DNA from: Candidatus Tumulicola scandinaviensis
GTDB taxonomy: Bacteria; Vulcanimicrobiota; Vulcanimicrobiia; Vulcanimicrobiales; Vulcanimicrobiaceae
DNA length: 50,358 bases
Reading direction: 5' to 3'
Assembly: GCA_003140835.1 (NCBI GenBank)
Contig: PLLA01000094.1
Location: 166 to 50,523 of the forward strand
Shown here piece after piece: positions 33,996 to 42,286 of the stretch. The translations under genes and the position numbers were made by a program. How positions within the stretch are numbered: the first letter of the stretch is position 1; each line of letters starts with the position of its first letter. A model generated the notes under the pieces. The model made no database searches. It saw nothing but the letters and a program-made list of their open reading frames with translations, and was not told the origin of the DNA.

Positions 33996-35084
33996 ATGCC
34001 GTTTCTGCGTCTCGCCGTCGATGCGTCGGTCGTCGCGGAGGATACGCGAGGAATCGGGCGCTACGCGCGCGCCGTCTTACGCCGGCTGATCGCCCACGAT
34101 GACGTCGACCTGATTCTCCTACTGCGCGGACCCTTTGCATTTCGTCATCGCACCGCACTCGAACGCGCCCTCGGATCTTCGCGCTTCTCGCTCCGGTCGT
34201 CGCCCGGTCTGCGTTCCGATGCCGACGTCATTTGGCACCCGGCGAATGGGACGTTCTTCGCTTCGCATCTACCGAGCGTCGCGACGATTCACGATGCGGT
34301 GCCGTTCCGCTATCCCGACGACGACCCAAAACGGCGCCTTCACGCCCAGAAACCATTCCTCGAATCCGTCCGCACGGCGTCCCGAATCGTGGCGGTGTCG
34401 GAGTTTGGCCGCGAAGAACTCCGCGCCGTGTTTAACCTGGATCGCGAACGCATTGCGGTGATCCATCACGGCGTCGAGCAGTCGTTCGCACCGGGCCCCG
34501 CGCGGCCGCTTCCCAGCGGTTTGTTCGATCAGCGCTATATCTTGTTCGTCGGCGATCCGATTGCGGAACCGCGCAAGAATTTTGCATTACTCTATGAAGC
34601 CTATCGGCGTGCCTGGCCGAGTCGGGGCAAGACCGGTGCGGCTTCGTCGGTCCCGGCGTTGGTGGTCGCCGGCGCACAAGCACCACCGTTGGAAGGGGTC
34701 GTTCACGCCGGAAATCTCGGCGACGATCTCGCGGCGCGCAATGCCGACGAAGGGTTGCGTGCACTGTACCGCGGTGCGCTGGTCTTGGCACTGGCCTCGT
34801 ATCACGAAACCTTCGGCATGCCGATGCTCGAAGCCATGGCCTGCGGAACGCCGGTGGTGGCGTCGCGCGCGAGTTCGTTGCCGGAAATTGGCGGCGATGC
34901 CGCACTGTACGCGCCGCCCAACGACCCGGATGCGTGGGCCACGGCACTTCGGCGCGTCACCGAGGATTTTACTCTGCGCGATCGCTTGCGCATCGTGGGG
35001 CTCGACCGGGCGACGCACTTTAGCTGGGATGAGAGTGCCGCCCGCCACCTCGCGCTGTTCCGCGAGATCGCGGCGACGTCGTGA
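33996..35084 (+). CDS. Glycosyltransferase, family 1/4-like
   Basis: 362 residues from ATG 33996 (MPFLRLAVDASVVAEDTRGI). Seen: DTRGIGRYARAVLRRLIAH, ATIHDAVPFRYPDD, IVAVSEFGREELRAVFNLDR, IAVIHHGVEQSF, YILFVGDPIAEPRKNFALLY, and the nucleotide-sugar end LASYHETFGMPMLEAMACGT followed by PVVASRASSLPEIGGDAALY. These are the hallmarks of GT-B retaining transferases. Its stop overlaps the GTG start of the next transferase by 4 nt, so they are coupled. Confidence 0.93.
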   Translation: MPFLRLAVDASVVAEDTRGIGRYARAVLRRLIAHDDVDLILLLRGPFAFRHRTALERALGSSRFSLRSSPGLRSDADVIWHPANGTFFASHLPSVATIHDAVPFRYPDDDPKRRLHAQKPFLESVRTASRIVAVSEFGREELRAVFNLDRERIAVIHHGVEQSFAPGPARPLPSGLFDQRYILFVGDPIAEPRKNFALLYEAYRRAWPSRGKTGAASSVPALVVAGAQAPPLEGVVHAGNLGDDLAARNADEGLRALYRGALVLALASYHETFGMPMLEAMACGTPVVASRASSLPEIGGDAALYAPPNDPDAWATALRRVTEDFTLRDRLRIVGLDRATHFSWDESAARHLALFREIAATS

Positions 35085-36265
35085 AGATTCTGGTGCTGTG
35101 CGAACGCGTCGATGCCGAGGGGGGAACCGAGACCTATCTTCGCACGTTACTGCCGGCGCTCGCCACGCGCGGACACGACGTACGCGTGCTTGCGAGCAGC
35201 GCCGGCCGGCCGGATGCCTACGGCGTTCCGGTCGACGTCGTACCGTGGAGCGACGAACACGACCTTCCCTCGGCTGCGGCCGCCGGCGCCGTGGCCGCAG
35301 TTGCGTCGACATTCTCGCCCGACGTCTGCGTTATTCACAACGTTCTCGACGCCGGCGTCCTCGAGACCGTGCAGCGTCACGGGCCGCGAGTCGTCTACCA
35401 CCTGCACGACCACCGGCCATTTTGCCCGAATGGCGATCGCGTCTACCCGCAGGGCGGCGGCATTTGCGGTCTCGCGATGAGTTCGCGCGCATGCGGATGG
35501 CACGCGCTCGTAAACGGGTGCGGGTACGGACCCCGGCTACGCACGCTCGAGCTCGTCCGAATCCGTGAAGCGGTTGCGCGCGCGGTGGCGTCGAGCGACG
35601 CGTCGATCGCCTTCTCGCAATACGTCGCAACCCTCGCAACGCGCAACGGCGTTCCCGCACGGAAAACATACGTGGTTTCGCCTCCGCTGGAGGATGCGGC
35701 ATTTGCCGCCTCTCCGGCGCCGCGCTCGAGCACCGACGGCATCTTGTTCGCCGGACGCGTGGTACCGTCGAAAGGCGCCGATTCGCTCGTCCGTGCGCTC
35801 GCACAGATTCCTGAGCCGGACCGGCCCCTGTTGCGCGTGGCCGGCGACGGTCCCGCTTTGCAATCGACGATCGACGAAGCTCGCGCTCGCGACGTCGGCT
35901 TAGAAGTCCTCGGGCGCCTCGATGCAGCAGCGATGCGCGCCGCCTACGATGATGCGACCCTCGTAGCGCTGCCGTCGCTCTGGGGCGAGCCATTCGGTTT
36001 GGTGGGGATCGAGTCGTTCGCGCGCGGGCGGCCCGTCGTCGCATACGACGCGGGCGCCATCTCGGAATGGATGGAGGCGTCGAACGGCGCTGGAAAGACC
36101 GTTCCGCTCGGCGACGAATCCCGACTCGCCGAAGCCATTCGATCGCTGCTTTCTCCCGCCGCGTGGGAGGAAGCAGCCGCTCGCGCTTTTTCGGCCGCGC
36201 GCGCGTATTCGCTCGGACCGCACCTCGATCGGATCGAAGCCATCTATAGCGGCCATTCGCAATGA
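35081..36265 (+). CDS. Glycosyltransferase, family 4-like
   Basis: 394 residues from GTG 35081. Seen: the N-terminal Gly-rich loop VLCERVDAEGGTETYLRTLL, HDVRVLASSAG, a Cys-rich middle (HLHDHRPFCPNGDRVYPQGG, ICGLAMSSRACGWHALVNGC) unusual for the family and possibly metal binding, GILFAGRVVPSKGADSLVRA, and LPSLWGEPFGLVGIESFARG with PVVAYDAGAISEWM. It overlaps the previous transferase by 4 nt and the NUDIX gene by 4 nt (ATGA), forming a three-gene operon. Confidence 0.92.
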   Translation: MKILVLCERVDAEGGTETYLRTLLPALATRGHDVRVLASSAGRPDAYGVPVDVVPWSDEHDLPSAAAAGAVAAVASTFSPDVCVIHNVLDAGVLETVQRHGPRVVYHLHDHRPFCPNGDRVYPQGGGICGLAMSSRACGWHALVNGCGYGPRLRTLELVRIREAVARAVASSDASIAFSQYVATLATRNGVPARKTYVVSPPLEDAAFAASPAPRSSTDGILFAGRVVPSKGADSLVRALAQIPEPDRPLLRVAGDGPALQSTIDEARARDVGLEVLGRLDAAAMRAAYDDATLVALPSLWGEPFGLVGIESFARGRPVVAYDAGAISEWMEASNGAGKTVPLGDESRLAEAIRSLLSPAAWEEAAARAFSAARAYSLGPHLDRIEAIYSGHSQ

Positions 36266-36756
36266 AGCGCGTTCACCTGTCAACCGGTCTCGCGATACGT
36301 GGCGCGGGTGCCGGCATGTCGGTGCTGCTGGTGGCATCGCGTTACCCCAATCAACCCCAGCCGCTGTGGAATCTCCCAGGCGGCCGTCAGCGAGCCGGCG
36401 AGTTGCTCAGCGAAACCGTCGAGCGCGAAGTGCTGGAAGAGACCGGTCTGAGCGCGCGCGCCGGCGCGCTGGCATACCTAAGTGAAAGCTACGACGGCAC
36501 CGAGATCCATTTTCTCAACGCAACGTTTCACATCGCCTTGTTGGACGACGCGCCGTTAGCCCGGCCGCCGGAAGATCCCGGCGAAGATCACGTGGTCGAG
36601 GTCGAGTGGGTGAAGGTTTCGGCGATCGCCGAGCGCGTTGCGGTGGCGGTCGTGCGCGATCCGCTGCTGGCGTATCTGGGCGGCCGGCTCGCGCATCGCT
36701 ATACCGGCTTTCACGAGGCCGGCATTACGATCGAATGGCCGAACGATTCGGCGTAG
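36262..36756 (+). CDS. NUDIX hydrolase
   Basis: 164 residues. The full NUDIX box is present: G41-x5-E47-x7-R55-E56-V-L-E59-E60-T-G62-L63 (GGRQRAGELLSETVEREVLE region). It hydrolyses a nucleoside diphosphate linked to another group; the substrate is unknown, but coupling to glycosyltransferases hints at a nucleotide sugar. The start overlaps the preceding gene as ATGA. The 3' end overlaps the end of the convergent acetyltransferase gene by 32 nt. Confidence 0.93.
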   Translation: MKRVHLSTGLAIRGAGAGMSVLLVASRYPNQPQPLWNLPGGRQRAGELLSETVEREVLEETGLSARAGALAYLSESYDGTEIHFLNATFHIALLDDAPLARPPEDPGEDHVVEVEWVKVSAIAERVAVAVVRDPLLAYLGGRLAHRYTGFHEAGITIEWPNDSA

Positions 36757-37321
36757 CGGATTTGCGCGATTCCCACATCCCCCGATCGATGTTATGGGCA
36801 ACCACGTCGACTGCGTGGCCTTCTACGGTCCCACCGTGTCGTACGACGCCTTCGTCGCGAAAACCAATGCGTCGCAGCACCGCCCGCGATGCGCGGTTTT
36901 CCGGAACGCAAAAGGCCCGTACGAGCCGCAGATCCGCTTGATCGAAGCCCTCACCAACCAGCGCCGCCACCGCTTCGGTCGCAATTCCGCGCTCGCGATG
37001 CGCGCGAACGACGCTGTAGCCTATTTCCGCGGTCGTCGGGGTTCGCTCGGCGATCCGGAGCGACACCCAACCGAGCGGCACTTCGTCAGGGCGGCCCTCG
37101 CCGGCGCGAGCGAAGTAAATGAGCCACTCAAAGCGCCCGGCAACCGACGCCTGAAGGCGCCTCGGCCGCGCCGCAACCGTCCGCTCGAACTGCGAGACGT
37201 CGAGATCGGGCAGATCTTGGAAGTCGCGCAAGTCGGGCTCCTGCAACACGTCCCACAGCAGGTGCGCGTTTTTTTCGTTCACGGGTACCAGGCGCAGTCG
37301 CCGCGTTTGAATGGTTCTCAC
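36725..37321 (-). CDS. GNAT-family N-acetyltransferase (RimJ/RimL type)
   Basis: About 198 residues from GTG 37321 (VRTIQTRRLRLVPVNEKNAH). Seen: TRRLRLVPV opening typical of the RimJ/L group, GWVSLRIAERTPTTAEIGYS, the acetyl-CoA loop VRAHRERGIATEAVAALVGE, and the C-terminal CVPENRASRAVLRRIGFRDE. Target unknown. A longer reading from 37423 would overlap the neighbouring plus-strand gene and is less likely. Convergent with the NUDIX gene, overlapping its end by 32 nt. Confidence 0.92.
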   Translation of the reverse strand: MRTIQTRRLRLVPVNEKNAHLLWDVLQEPDLRDFQDLPDLDVSQFERTVAARPRRLQASVAGRFEWLIYFARAGEGRPDEVPLGWVSLRIAERTPTTAEIGYSVVRAHRERGIATEAVAALVGEGFDQADLRLVRAFCVPENRASRAVLRRIGFRDEGVVRHGGTVEGHAVDVVAHNIDRGMWESRKSATPNRSAIRS

Positions 37322-37394
37322 GATCGAACCATCACTTCGCTCTTCCAATGGAACGGTCTTGTCGCGTCCTCGCGTAGTGTGATTGAGCGGCGTT

Positions 37395-37724
37395 ATGAAC
37401 CTGTTCGCCGCATATGCCGGCACGACGCCGGCACAGGTCGACTTTCAAGCGACGGTTTGTTCGACTCCACGATATTTCTTCGGCTCGCGAACCCACAGCG
37501 TACACGAGGCATTCGACGTCCGCAGCGATGCTGGGCCGCTTGAAATCGTCGACAACGTGTCGATCGCTCCACGCTGCCCGGTCCACGTCGGCGACCGGAT
37601 CGAGGTGCGTGGCGAAATGGTGCACGACCGCGGCCGGCCGCCGGTCGTTCATTGGACGCACCACGATCCACGCCGCCACCATTCCGACGGGTTTATCCGC
37701 CTACGCGGTTGGATGTACGCTTAA
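37395..37724 (+). CDS. DUF3465-like small protein
   Basis: 109 residues from ATG 37395. The pattern HSVHEAFDVRSDAGPLEIVD, NVSIAPRCPVHVGDRIEVRG, EMVHDRGRPPVVHWTHHDPR, then HSDGFIRLRGWMYA matches from memory the DUF3465 family ('...GD.V.f.GeY......vvHWTH.DP...H..GWi...G..Y'). A compact beta-barrel (OB-like) fold is likely; function unknown. Its 3' end overlaps the end of the convergent deacetylase gene by 32 nt. Divergent from the acetyltransferase. Confidence 0.8.
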   Translation: MNLFAAYAGTTPAQVDFQATVCSTPRYFFGSRTHSVHEAFDVRSDAGPLEIVDNVSIAPRCPVHVGDRIEVRGEMVHDRGRPPVVHWTHHDPRRHHSDGFIRLRGWMYA

Positions 37725-38493
37725 CGACGCGGTCGCCGCGGCCCATTTGCAAGAGTTCGGGTATGGTGACGAAACGGTATCCTCGCCGCTTGAGCGATTC
37801 CACGATCAACCGCGTTGCGACGACGTCGCCGCTTCGGTCGCACACGTGCGGCGACACGTGCTGCCGCGCGCAGATGATGCCTCGGTTTCCGTCGTGTAAG
37901 TCGATGATCGAGCCATCGCCGACGTAGCGCAGAACGCGCGACGCGATGACCGCTCCCGGTGGATACTCCCAGTCTTTAGCGAGCGGAACGGACCACATCA
38001 CCGGGGTGTATCCCAACCGCCGTACTTCGTCGAGCACCAGCCAGTCGCGTCCGCCGTAGGGCGGCCGCATAATGCGCGAATGCTGACCGGTAGCAGCGTA
38101 GATGGCTTGGTCGGTTCGCTCCAGGGTTTCGCGAAGGCTGGTGAGATCGTACAGTACGAGATGCCCGTGGTTCCAGGTGTGATTGCCCAGCGCGTTGCCG
38201 TCGAGGGCTTCCCGGCGTACCGTGTTCGGATATGCCTGCACGGCTTGCCCGACGACGAAAAACGTGGCGTGGACGCGCTCGTCGCGTAAAACGTCGAGAA
38301 TGGCGTCGGTGTACGGCGGATTCGGTCCGTCGTCGTAGGTGAGCGCGACGACCCGTTCGTTCTTCGGCCCGCTAACGAGCGTCTTCCCAAAGAGCTGGTT
38401 ACCTGGGCTTTCGGCCACTTCGTAAATGGCAAACGTCGCCGCCGCCGCAAAGGCCAGTGCGAACGACGCTCCCGCCGCCAGCTTGAGCTTCAC
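37693..38493 (-). CDS. Polysaccharide deacetylase (NodB-homology domain)
   Basis: 266 residues from GTG 38493, overlapping the stop of the upstream gene by 4 nt (GTGA). It has an N-terminal hydrophobic anchor or signal (about 5-22). NodB motifs: VALTYDDGPNPP (D54, D55), NHTWNHGH (H105, H109 metal ligands), RPPYGGRDWLV, and a C-terminal SIIDLHDGNRG. It removes acetyl groups from cell-wall or exopolysaccharide sugars outside the cytoplasm. Its neighbourhood near the glycosyltransferases is compatible with envelope polysaccharide work. Confidence 0.92.
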   Translation of the reverse strand: MKLKLAAGASFALAFAAAATFAIYEVAESPGNQLFGKTLVSGPKNERVVALTYDDGPNPPYTDAILDVLRDERVHATFFVVGQAVQAYPNTVRREALDGNALGNHTWNHGHLVLYDLTSLRETLERTDQAIYAATGQHSRIMRPPYGGRDWLVLDEVRRLGYTPVMWSVPLAKDWEYPPGAVIASRVLRYVGDGSIIDLHDGNRGIICARQHVSPHVCDRSGDVVATRLIVESLKRRGYRFVTIPELLQMGRGDRVVKRTSNRVGG

Positions 38494-39164
38494 TGTGGCT
38501 GAGTTGTCGGCGCAACGCACCCGCTCGTGCGCGCCCGGGCGCGAGCTGCCGCAACGTTCTGGCGAAACTCGTCCGGTCCGAAGGTGCGAAAGTCGTCGAC
38601 GACCTGTGCGTAGCGGCGATCGCCGGTTACCTGACTTTGCATGTGCAAAAGGTCGTTCGCGTTCTGTTTCGAGAGGTCTAGACGGAACTCTCGGTGAGGC
38701 GTACGCGAGGCCCAATACTGCGGATCCGTAAACGTGACGGTACGCTCGCCTTGCTTGAAGTCGGCAAGCTGTTTGACGTAAACGGTGTAGAATGCGTCGG
38801 CGCCCTTCAAGGGCGGCAGATCGAGCATCTGCCAAATGCCGTCCTGATCGAGGCCTCCGAAGAAAAAACTCACGTCGTAGATCTTACCCGGGGGCGCCTT
38901 GACGGTGATTTCCCTACATGCGTAGCTGCGGACGCGATACTCGAACGTCGAAATTCCCTCCACGTCCTGCATTCGATACTCTTCCTCGAAGATCGGCGGC
39001 TTCGGGTAACGGATCGACATGCGGGCGTAGAGCTGGCTCGGCGCTTTTTGCGCGTGTCCGAGACCCGCAACCGGATGCAGGCCGCCGTATACTTTCCAAC
39101 CGACGACGAGGAAGATCGCCGTGAGGGCGAAGATAAACAGTTCCATCGGGGGCAATCGGCGCAT
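38490..39164 (-). CDS. Membrane-anchored protein of unknown function
   Basis: 224 residues with one N-terminal membrane segment (MELFIFALTAIFLVVGWKVY region). The rest is periplasmic or extracellular: RYPKPPIFEEEYRMQDVEGI, FEYRVRSYACREITVKAPPG, VSFFFGGLDQDGIWQMLDLP, FKQGERTVTFTDPQYWASRT. No family recognised; the strand-rich text suggests a beta-sandwich. Coupled to the downstream deacetylase by a GTGA overlap and placed 12 nt after the RNase HI-like gene, so the three may form an operon. Confidence 0.8.
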   Translation of the reverse strand: MRRLPPMELFIFALTAIFLVVGWKVYGGLHPVAGLGHAQKAPSQLYARMSIRYPKPPIFEEEYRMQDVEGISTFEYRVRSYACREITVKAPPGKIYDVSFFFGGLDQDGIWQMLDLPPLKGADAFYTVYVKQLADFKQGERTVTFTDPQYWASRTPHREFRLDLSKQNANDLLHMQSQVTGDRRYAQVVDDFRTFGPDEFRQNVAAARARARTSGCVAPTTQPQ

Positions 39165-39176
39165 GTAGACGCGGTC

Positions 39177-39623
39177 CTACTTGGCCGCTGCCGAGGCTTC
39201 CTGGTCGAGAACGCGGTTCACCAGGCGGTCGGCCTGGGCATTTTGCTTGCGCGGCACGTGCTGGATGTCGACGCGTTCGAACGTGCGCAACAGCGTCATC
39301 GCGCGCCGGTGCAGCGGCTGAAGATCGGCGTGCTTCACGCGGTACTCACCGCGTACTTGTTTCACGACCAGCTCGGAATCCAGGCGAATGGCGATGCGGC
39401 GGATGCCGCGCTTCTTCGCGGCTTCCAGCCCCAGACAGAGCGCCGTCCATTCCGCAACGTTGTTGGTCGCGACGCCCAGGTACGCGCACGTCTCTTCCAA
39501 CAGCTCGCCGCCCGGGTCCAGCAGTATGGCGCCGCTCGCCGCCGGCCCCGGGTTTCCACGCGATCCGCCGTCGGCGAAAAGCGTTGCCTCGGCAGCATCG
39601 TGGTCGAAAGGCAGCATCCGCAT
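39177..39623 (-). CDS. RNase HI-like protein
   Basis: 148 residues from ATG 39623. Seen: the first catalytic Asp in LFADGGSRGNPGPAASGAIL (D18), Glu in ATNNVAEWTALCLGLEAA (E58), the third acid in IRLDSELVVKQVRGEY (D82), and a final acid in RKQNAQADRLVNRVLD. It cuts the RNA strand of RNA/DNA hybrids. This shorter form without the basic handle is common in Gram-positive and related phyla. The ORF could extend upstream, but those residues are not family-like. Confidence 0.92.
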   Translation of the reverse strand: MRMLPFDHDAAEATLFADGGSRGNPGPAASGAILLDPGGELLEETCAYLGVATNNVAEWTALCLGLEAAKKRGIRRIAIRLDSELVVKQVRGEYRVKHADLQPLHRRAMTLLRTFERVDIQHVPRKQNAQADRLVNRVLDQEASAAAK

Positions 39624-39684
39624 GTTTTCCGCCCTTCGGCACGCTCGGTGAATGGACCGCCTCAAAAATGGGGAAGATCCTTCC

Positions 39685-40032
39685 ATGAAAAATCTGCTTC
39701 CAACTTTGGCCGCGTCGGCGCTGATCGCCGGACTCGTGGCCTCGTCGCCCAGCGCCGTGCAGGCGGCAAGCACCTTCTACGGCATCGTCGTCCACGTTTC
39801 GACCAGCAACATCAAAGTTCAAGACTCGCGGACCAAGCAAACCTTGAGCTTTACGATCGTGCCGAAATTCGATCAGGTTTTTTCGGCTGACGGTAAGACG
39901 ACCTATCAGATGAGCGCCATTAAGGCCGGGCAATACGTCGGGATCATCTACGACCAGAAAGCTCTAGGCGTCCGCCACGCCGATAAGATCTACCTCTTGA
40001 ACAACGCCAACCAGCGAATTGGCTCGCAGTAA
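39685..40032 (+). CDS. Small secreted protein of unknown function
   Basis: 115 residues from ATG 39685 (MKNLLPTLAASALIAGLVAS), with GGGAAG about 10 nt upstream. Signal peptide with cleavage probably after VQAA (about 27). The mature part, STFYGIVVHVSTSNIKVQDS, KQTLSFTIVPKFDQVFSADG, YVGIIYDQKALGVRHADKIY, resembles small OB-fold/DUF5666-like exported domains but cannot be assigned firmly. Divergent from the RNase HI-like gene. Confidence 0.78.
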   Translation: MKNLLPTLAASALIAGLVASSPSAVQAASTFYGIVVHVSTSNIKVQDSRTKQTLSFTIVPKFDQVFSADGKTTYQMSAIKAGQYVGIIYDQKALGVRHADKIYLLNNANQRIGSQ

Positions 40033-40061
40033 TCAATAGTATAGAAAAAGCAGAAACGTTG

Positions 40062-40628
40062 CTAGCCCGGTAGGTCGCCGCCCAGCAGCGATTGAGGCAC
40101 TTCGTCAAATTCGTACGTACCGTCGTAAGATTGGGTGAGAACCCATACGCTATCGAACTGCGAATCGGGCCATGACGAAGGCGCCTTTGCCGTGAAAGCC
40201 TGCGCGATATCGGGAATGTGGTGATGTTCCCACGCGACCAGGACGATTCCGTCCTCGTTCGCGCCGATCTCCTGCGCCAACCCCACCTCCTGGCCGACTG
40301 CATACGGCGTCTGAAGTCCGCTTTTCGGGCCGATCGCATCCACCAGCGGCGTAACGGTTTGTTGCGGGCGCAAGCTCTTGGAGACGTCGTGACCGTCGGC
40401 GATAACCGCTGAAGTTCCGACCGCAGAAGCGTAGATCGCGTCGGGCGTCTCGATCCCATTGGCCCAGGCTAGGCGAAAGTACGGCACGATGGCGCCTGCC
40501 CGCTGCCAGCCTCGCGGGCTCAGCGAGTGCGGATCCTGCTCGCCTTCAGCGTTGACGCCATATGGCGGCGGTCCGGCCTCCGGTTCTTTTTCACCGTGGC
40601 GGATGAGCATGAGCTTTTTGGGTGGCAT
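40062..40628 (-). CDS. Histidine phosphatase (phosphoglycerate-mutase-like) family protein
   Basis: 188 residues. The catalytic motif RHGEK sits at the start (R10-H11-G-E). Other family points: SLSPRGWQRAGAIVPYF, AIYASAVGTSAVIADGHDVS, and a second His-rich block VAWEHHHIPDIAQAF near the C-terminus. The substrate is unknown. Divergent from the rhodanese gene. Confidence 0.88.
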   Translation of the reverse strand: MPPKKLMLIRHGEKEPEAGPPPYGVNAEGEQDPHSLSPRGWQRAGAIVPYFRLAWANGIETPDAIYASAVGTSAVIADGHDVSKSLRPQQTVTPLVDAIGPKSGLQTPYAVGQEVGLAQEIGANEDGIVLVAWEHHHIPDIAQAFTAKAPSSWPDSQFDSVWVLTQSYDGTYEFDEVPQSLLGGDLPG

Positions 40629-40718
40629 AGCTTGAGTATACTCCCGCGTATTCCAAAGTGCGCATTACTCCCTTCGGTCCAAGGAAGATGGTCACGTAGT
40701 CGCGATAGCGTTAACGAG

Positions 40719-41081
40719 ATGATGGGAACGGCCGGCGCTGCGGTGCCACGGATCACGCCCGGCGAAGCGAACCGGCTAATGGCGCGTGGGAACGCGCTCG
40801 TCGTCGACGTTCGCGAAACCTACGAAATTGTAAGGAGCGGCAAGGTCGCGGGCGCCGTACATGTGCCGTGTGGCTCGTTGGAGCTTCGCGCCGATCCCAC
40901 GACACCGTATTATGACGAAAGATTCGATAAGAACAAGACGATCATTCTCTACTGCGCGGTCGGCGAACGCTCGGCGCTAGGCGGCGCGATACTTAAAGAC
41001 CTGGGCTACAACGAGGTTTATAATCTCGGCGCCTTTCAAGGTTGGGTAGATAGCGGCGGATCCGTCGAGGCGATCGGCTAA
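40719..41081 (+). CDS. Single-domain rhodanese-like sulfurtransferase
   Basis: 120 residues from ATG 40719 (MMGTAGAAVPRITPGEANRL). Rhodanese fold: ALVVDVRETYEIVRSGKVAG, AVHVPCGSLELR, the active loop YCAVGERSALG with C79, and YNLGAFQGWVDSGGSVE. The cysteine loop is intact, so sulfur transfer is likely. Its stop overlaps the stop of the convergent serine hydrolase gene by 4 nt. Confidence 0.92.
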   Translation: MMGTAGAAVPRITPGEANRLMARGNALVVDVRETYEIVRSGKVAGAVHVPCGSLELRADPTTPYYDERFDKNKTIILYCAVGERSALGGAILKDLGYNEVYNLGAFQGWVDSGGSVEAIG

Positions 41082-42244
41082 AGACTCGACCGCTCCAGTT
41101 CCTCCTGGGTATACACCATCGGAATATTATCCGGAGTCATGATGCGCGCGATATCGCGGAAGATGACGCTCGCGACGCCTTCCGGAGGCTTCTCCGCCTG
41201 ATAGGTTATCCACGCAACGATGGTCGCGTCGCTCGCCGGGAAGTAGTAGTCGGCCGTGTTGTAACCTGGAAGCGCACCCGTGTAGCCGTACCAACCGGCG
41301 CTACAGTTGATGCCCAGGCCAAACGCCGTGTTCCCAAGGAACTGCTTGCACTCTGCAGCCGGACGATACGTCGCCGGACCGCCCGTTTTAGCGGTTGCGT
41401 ATAACTTGATCCAGCGTTTGATATCCGCCATGTCCGAAATCATCTCGCCGGCCGACCCCATGAACGCGACGGGAACGGTGTTGCTGACGTCTTCCCAGTT
41501 ACGCTGCTTGTCGAGACCATAACCGCGCGCCCACGGCTCGGGCATTGCTTCGGCTTGCGGATAGAACGTCTGTGCCAACCCGAACGGAACCAATAGCCGC
41601 CGGCGGATTTGATTCGCGACAGTGTCTTTCGTAATTTGCTCGATAATAAGCCCCAGAATCAGGTAGTTCGTATTGCTGTAGTGGTAGCCTCGGCCAGGCG
41701 GGAAGTAGGGTTTCTGGTTCACAGCCCACGCAACCAACGTTCGCGGGTCGAAATTATTTGGAACAGCCGTCAGCTTTGCGAATTGTGGCGTATTGTAGGC
41801 TTCGAAGAGACCGCTGCGCATATTGCAGAGTTCGCGCACCGTGATGTTGCTGCCGTTTGGTATGTCGACGCCGATGGAAAACCGGCTGACGGGGTCGTCG
41901 AGGCTCGCCTTCCCTTCGGCGATCAGTTGCAGGAGAACGCTCACTACAAACGTCTTCGTGTTGCTGCCGATCCGAAAGTGGTCGGCCGGCGCCATCGGCC
42001 GCTTCTTCGCAAGATCGGCATATCCAAACGCACGAACGAAGCTTCCGCCTTTTCCGTCCCAAACCCCGATAAGGACGCCGGGAATCGGCGTCCGGCCGCC
42101 GTACGTCGTGCGATCCTTTTCGACGGCCGAGACGATTGCAGATCGCACGGACGCGCTTGCCGCCGACGGCATCGACGCCGCGCTGCGAGCCGGCAACGGC
42201 AAGACCGCGCAGCCCAGGATAAGGGCGACCACAAACTTCTGCAT
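41078..42244 (-). CDS. Exported serine hydrolase (class C beta-lactamase / DD-peptidase-like)
   Basis: 388 residues with a signal peptide (MQKFVVALILGCAVLPLPAR). Catalytic motifs: S94-N-T-K97 in RIGSNTKTFVVSVLLQ, Y189-S-N in GYHYSNTNYLILG, and a third motif region GYTGALPGYN (the usual H/K-x-G is here GYTG). This is the Beta-lactamase PF00144-type family, covering esterases, D-amino-acid peptidases and beta-lactamases; which activity cannot be told. Last gene in a leftward run of exported proteins starting at 47150. Confidence 0.9.
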   Translation of the reverse strand: MQKFVVALILGCAVLPLPARSAASMPSAASASVRSAIVSAVEKDRTTYGGRTPIPGVLIGVWDGKGGSFVRAFGYADLAKKRPMAPADHFRIGSNTKTFVVSVLLQLIAEGKASLDDPVSRFSIGVDIPNGSNITVRELCNMRSGLFEAYNTPQFAKLTAVPNNFDPRTLVAWAVNQKPYFPPGRGYHYSNTNYLILGLIIEQITKDTVANQIRRRLLVPFGLAQTFYPQAEAMPEPWARGYGLDKQRNWEDVSNTVPVAFMGSAGEMISDMADIKRWIKLYATAKTGGPATYRPAAECKQFLGNTAFGLGINCSAGWYGYTGALPGYNTADYYFPASDATIVAWITYQAEKPPEGVASVIFRDIARIMTPDNIPMVYTQEELERSSL

Positions 42245-42286
42245 TGGACGGACTCCTAAGGGAGCTTTTTACCGGGCGGCGACGGG

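Noticed and set aside
38694-39890. Long plus-strand open frame (398 codons)
   Set aside because: Runs antisense to both the unknown membrane protein and the RNase HI-like gene; no recognisable domain.
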